Shown here: piece by piece, positions 61,806 through 64,000 of the stretch
Position numbering within the stretch: position 1 is the first letter of the stretch
How the letters are laid out: the number at the start of each line of letters is the position of its first letter
DNA from: Aulosira sp. FACHB-615
GTDB taxonomy: Bacteria > Cyanobacteriota > Cyanobacteriia > Cyanobacteriales > Nostocaceae
Length of the DNA stretch: 64,000 nucleotides
Direction: 5' to 3'
NCBI RefSeq assembly: GCF_014698045.1
Contig: NZ_JACJSE010000012.1
Coordinates: forward strand, 62,001-126,000
Notes under the pieces: model-generated
What the model was told of the DNA's origin: nothing
What the model saw: only the letters and a program-made list of their open reading frames with translations
Database searches by the model: none
Position numbers and translations under genes: made by a program

Positions 61806-62429
61806 CTAATAGGAATTGTCCGCCAATAGTGATATTTCTTCGTCAATCACATGGATTAACGCATCAAATGTTCCCACTTCAAAAATTAAAATAATATCAC
61901 CAATCAGTTCTAATTGTGCAATTGTAAACCGGGCTTGCGCTAGTAGAATTTTAGTTGCCTCACTAGCATTAGCAGGTAATAATAAATTATCAATCTTATC
62001 CTCTAAATATACAGGCAAAGCGTAATTCATGTGTTGCTTTAACACATTACTAATGGAACCCATCACACCATTAATCACAATATTACCAACCTCAGTAAGT
62101 GTGCCAATTTTTACTGCATCTAAATCATCTGATCCAGGCTCTTCACCAGTCAAAACTGACACTAATGCTGAGGCACTTTCTGTAGGAAAAATTAATCCAG
62201 CAGTGCCGTAAAATGAGCCTGTAAAGTTTAGTTTAACTGATGCTAAACTCGTATCATTAAATCGGCTATTTAATTCTTGGTAAGCTGCCGTTGCTGTTAA
62301 AATTTTTACAAAAGGAATTTCTAAGTGAATGTGGGAATCCACCATTTCATTGAGTAAACTGGCGGCTCGACCAACTCCAATATTGATTAATTCTTGTAAA
62401 GCATCTAGTTGATCTGCTGTCACATTCAT
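61806..62429 (-). CDS. CheC/CheX-like CheY-P phosphatase
   Basis: A 207-residue protein of the CheC family that dephosphorylates CheY-type regulators. Both active-site helices are visible: DALQELINIGVGRAASLLN near residues 9-27 with the D-x3-E-x2-N pattern, and TLTEVGNIVINGVMGSI near 110-126 with E-x2-N. This favours real phosphatase activity over a structural role. It lies six bases after the single-domain response regulator, the obvious substrate, and 34 bases before the hybrid kinase. The operon also faces a CheA-like gene. The family is firm, the partnership inferred from position. Confidence 0.88.
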   Translation of the reverse strand: MNVTADQLDALQELINIGVGRAASLLNEMVDSHIHLEIPFVKILTATAAYQELNSRFNDTSLASVKLNFTGSFYGTAGLIFPTESASALVSVLTGEEPGSDDLDAVKIGTLTEVGNIVINGVMGSISNVLKQHMNYALPVYLEDKIDNLLLPANASEATKILLAQARFTIAQLELIGDIILIFEVGTFDALIHVIDEEISLLADNSY

Positions 62430-62435
62430 CGGAAT

Positions 62436-62801
62436 TTATTCCTTGGTTTTAATAGCTTGCTGTACTGCTGCGCGTAATTCTTGTTCTTTGGGTGGTTTAT
62501 TAATAAAATTAACTGCTCCTAAGCTGTAACTTTGATTGCGGGCGCTTTCTTGAATATCTGCGGAAATGATAATTGTGGGAATGTTTAAGCCTTCATCTTG
62601 TAAAGCCTGGAGAAATTCAAACCCGTTCATTTCTGGCATTAGTAAATCAGCCAACACACAATTAGGCTGAGATTGATGAACTATTTCTAATCCTTCACGT
62701 CCATTACTGGCTTCTAATATTTCATATCCATCTACTTGCAGAAACTTCCGAATCATTCTGCGAGAAAAAGCCGCATCATCAATAATTAACACTAAGCTCA
62801 T
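62436..62801 (-). CDS. CheY-like single-domain response regulator
   Basis: A 121-residue receiver with no output domain. The acidic pair is in LIIDDAAF, the phosphoacceptor Asp is in CVLADLLMPEMNGFEF and the conserved Lys is in NKPPKEQ. It is the first gene of the operon with a CheC-like phosphatase and a hybrid kinase, and its start is about 700 bp from the divergent CheA-like gene. It probably acts by binding a partner protein, as CheY does. Its phosphodonor may be either the hybrid kinase or the CheA-like protein. Confidence 0.92.
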   Translation of the reverse strand: MSLVLIIDDAAFSRRMIRKFLQVDGYEILEASNGREGLEIVHQSQPNCVLADLLMPEMNGFEFLQALQDEGLNIPTIIISADIQESARNQSYSLGAVNFINKPPKEQELRAAVQQAIKTKE

Positions 62802-62950
62802 CAGCCTGTTCCTGAAAAATTTATTTGCTTATATTTCTTTATTGTAAATTTGTGATTTCGCCTAGAAGTCTTGTTAAATAAAACGCAGAGTTTTGCAATT
62901 ATTTTTAATTTTTATATAAATTAATTTTATATTTTTTCAACAAAATCAAC

Positions 62951-63000
62951 ATACCCTCAAGCAACATATAGTGCTGAAACTATAATGCTACTTTGAGGAT
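62951..63000 (-). terminator. Imperfect hairpin beyond IS1-type fragment
   Basis: ATACCCTCAAG near 62951 pairs with CTTTGAGGAT near 63000, and ATATAGT with ACTATAAT, forming an interrupted stem. It lies 16 bases after the stop of the IS1-type fragment and may be the element end or a transcript terminator. The rest of 62802-62950 is AT-rich and featureless. Confidence 0.35.
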
Positions 63001-63016
63001 ACTTTTGTCAAACTTA

Positions 63017-63289
63017 TTAGGCTTTGGAAACATAATCTATGGTTGACTGAGCTTGCTGTAACCAGTGTAAAACAGTTGTGTGGTGAATTTCGGTAACACG
63101 TTCAATTTCTCGTAGGCTCATCCCCTTGAAATACATTTTTAAGCAAAGTTGCTTGATATCGTTTGAATAGCTCCAAGAATGGTAAGATTCGAGAAACTGA
63201 CGACCACAATGTTTACATTTGTAGCATTGTCGATTTTTACGATGACCATTCTTTGTAGTTTGCGTTGATTGACAACGGGGACATTGCAT
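63017..63289 (-). mobile_element. IS1-type transposase InsA-like fragment
   Basis: A 90-residue protein with a zinc ribbon (CPRC near residue 3 and CKHC near 25) followed by helices GMSLREIERVTEIHHTTVLHW, a helix-turn-helix of the InsA type. This is the N-terminal, DNA-binding part of IS1-family transposases. The catalytic InsB part is absent downstream, where only the hairpin and AT-rich DNA follow. The element is therefore incomplete, or a stand-alone InsA remnant of the kind scattered in cyanobacterial genomes. It sits between the divergent signalling operon and the CheA-like gene. Its reading frame is intact, so expression as a DNA-binding protein is possible. Confidence 0.8.
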
Positions 63290-63515
63290 ACTCTAGATTT
63301 AATTGCTGGAAGAGATAATCATTATCTTTTCAGCATTAACTACTGTGGGCATCTTGCTGGCGAAATATATCTATTGATTTAAAAAATATTAAAATTAAGA
63401 CAAAAGATATAGCCATCTTATTTGAGATATAAATCAGGGATTCCAGAGAGACAAGGGGGATAGATGTTTGTAAATCATTTAGGATTGCTATATAGGTTTA
63501 TCATCTCTGAATCCA

Positions 63516-64000
63516 ATGGAGTTAACAGAAATTGACAACGAGGATCTAGAAGCATTTCTTTTAGAAAGCTATGAAAGTTTGACTCAAATTGAAAGCGATA
63601 TTATTGAGCTAGAGAAAGCATCTGTTAATCGAGCAGCGTTAGATAGAATTTATCGCTCACTTCATACACTCAAAGGAAACTGCGGCTTTTTGCCATTTCC
63701 TAAGTTAGAATCACTGGCTCATGCGGGAGAAAGTTTAATTTCATATTTGCGTGAAGATACAAAGCAATCATTGGTTAACAGCGATCGCAACTTTACAGCC
63801 ACACCACAAATTATTACTGCTTTACTCCAAACCGTAGATAGCATCCGTCAGTTGCTATCGCAAATTCAAACAACCAAGCAAGAAGGTGATGCAGATTATT
63901 CTACACTTATTTGTGCTTTAGCGAAACTACAAGAAAATCAACAGGTAATTACTGTATTATCATCATCGCCAGAAACCGAAGAAAGCACCATCACTGGAAC
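63516..64000 (+). CDS. CheA-like histidine kinase, N-terminal part
   Basis: The first 161 codons of a gene cut by the window end, open throughout. An Hpt domain is evident: an acidic helix (EDLEAFLLESYESLTQIE), then SLHTLKGNCGF with the phosphorylated His at residue 50, typical of CheA-type kinases. The ATG at 63516 precedes MELTEIDNEDLEAF, the usual start; the upstream ribosome site is weak. Later residues are a linker. It is divergent from the operon of response regulator, CheC-like phosphatase and hybrid kinase, so together they look like a chemotaxis-type or pilus-control phosphorelay. The full domain set lies outside. Confidence 0.85.
   Translation, partial: MELTEIDNEDLEAFLLESYESLTQIESDIIELEKASVNRAALDRIYRSLHTLKGNCGFLPFPKLESLAHAGESLISYLREDTKQSLVNSDRNFTATPQIITALLQTVDSIRQLLSQIQTTKQEGDADYSTLICALAKLQENQQVITVLSSSPETEESTITG

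Overview
The window reads as chromosome of a filamentous, probably heterocyst-forming cyanobacterium (Nostocales). This rests on what is visible: many HIP1 octamers (GCGATCGC), heptanucleotide tandem repeats between genes, abundant small inverted-repeat elements, and typical cyanobacterial families (NifJ with an adjacent DHODH-like gene, a glycogen synthase of the KAGGLGDV type, DUF4912, DUF1822, DUF4870, serine/threonine kinase-histidine kinase fusions, multi-PAS hybrid kinases). No tRNA, rRNA, CRISPR array or prophage was recognised.

Layout. 0.6-10 kb: a STAND ATPase with 14 WD40 repeats, a B12-type radical SAM enzyme, and two secreted proteases (trypsin-like, then TPR-CHAT) on the minus strand. 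10-12 kb: a repeat-filled gap holding one small conserved-looking gene. 12-20.4 kb: a TldD-type metallopeptidase, a response regulator-diguanylate cyclase and a very large Ser/Thr kinase-AAA-GAF-histidine kinase. 20.7-27.9 kb: nifJ, a DHODH-like gene, pfkA, and a beta-propeller gene. 28.7-31.5 kb: cutA and the methionine-salvage genes mtnD, mtnX and mtnB, then small oxidoreductase-type genes. 32.3-40.8 kb: glgA, two translationally coupled DUF4365 nuclease-like genes, pcrA/uvrD, a degenerate serine recombinase and a DUF4912 gene. 41-43.6 kb: two inverted-repeat elements beside a two-gene AAA ATPase plus TOPRIM-like module, the best candidate for an uncharacterised defence system. 43.7-50.3 kb: an oxidoreductase and two sensor kinases. 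50.3-54.7 kb: DUF4870, DUF1822, a sigma-like factor and an adenosine deaminase-like gene, with a tandemly duplicated RNA-like attenuator between the last two. 55.3-59.9 kb: purA, rplY, a bifunctional kinase and a membrane protein. 60.1-64 kb: a signalling cluster (response regulator, CheC-like phosphatase, hybrid kinase) divergent from a CheA-like gene cut by the window end, with an IS1-type fragment between.

The most distinctive property is the repeat load. Several families of MITE-like elements can be defined by their terminal inverted repeats. One carries five internal hairpins with a compensatory base change between its two copies. Copies of repeats run into genes: the 3' ends of a histidine kinase, nifJ, pfkA and perhaps cutA lie inside them, so repeats supply the stop codons and last residues.

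Signal transduction dominates the gene content: five histidine kinases or CheA, two stand-alone response regulators, a CheC-type phosphatase, a sigma-like factor and a STAND sensor. Metabolic genes cover pyruvate oxidation, glycolysis, glycogen synthesis, methionine salvage and purine synthesis.
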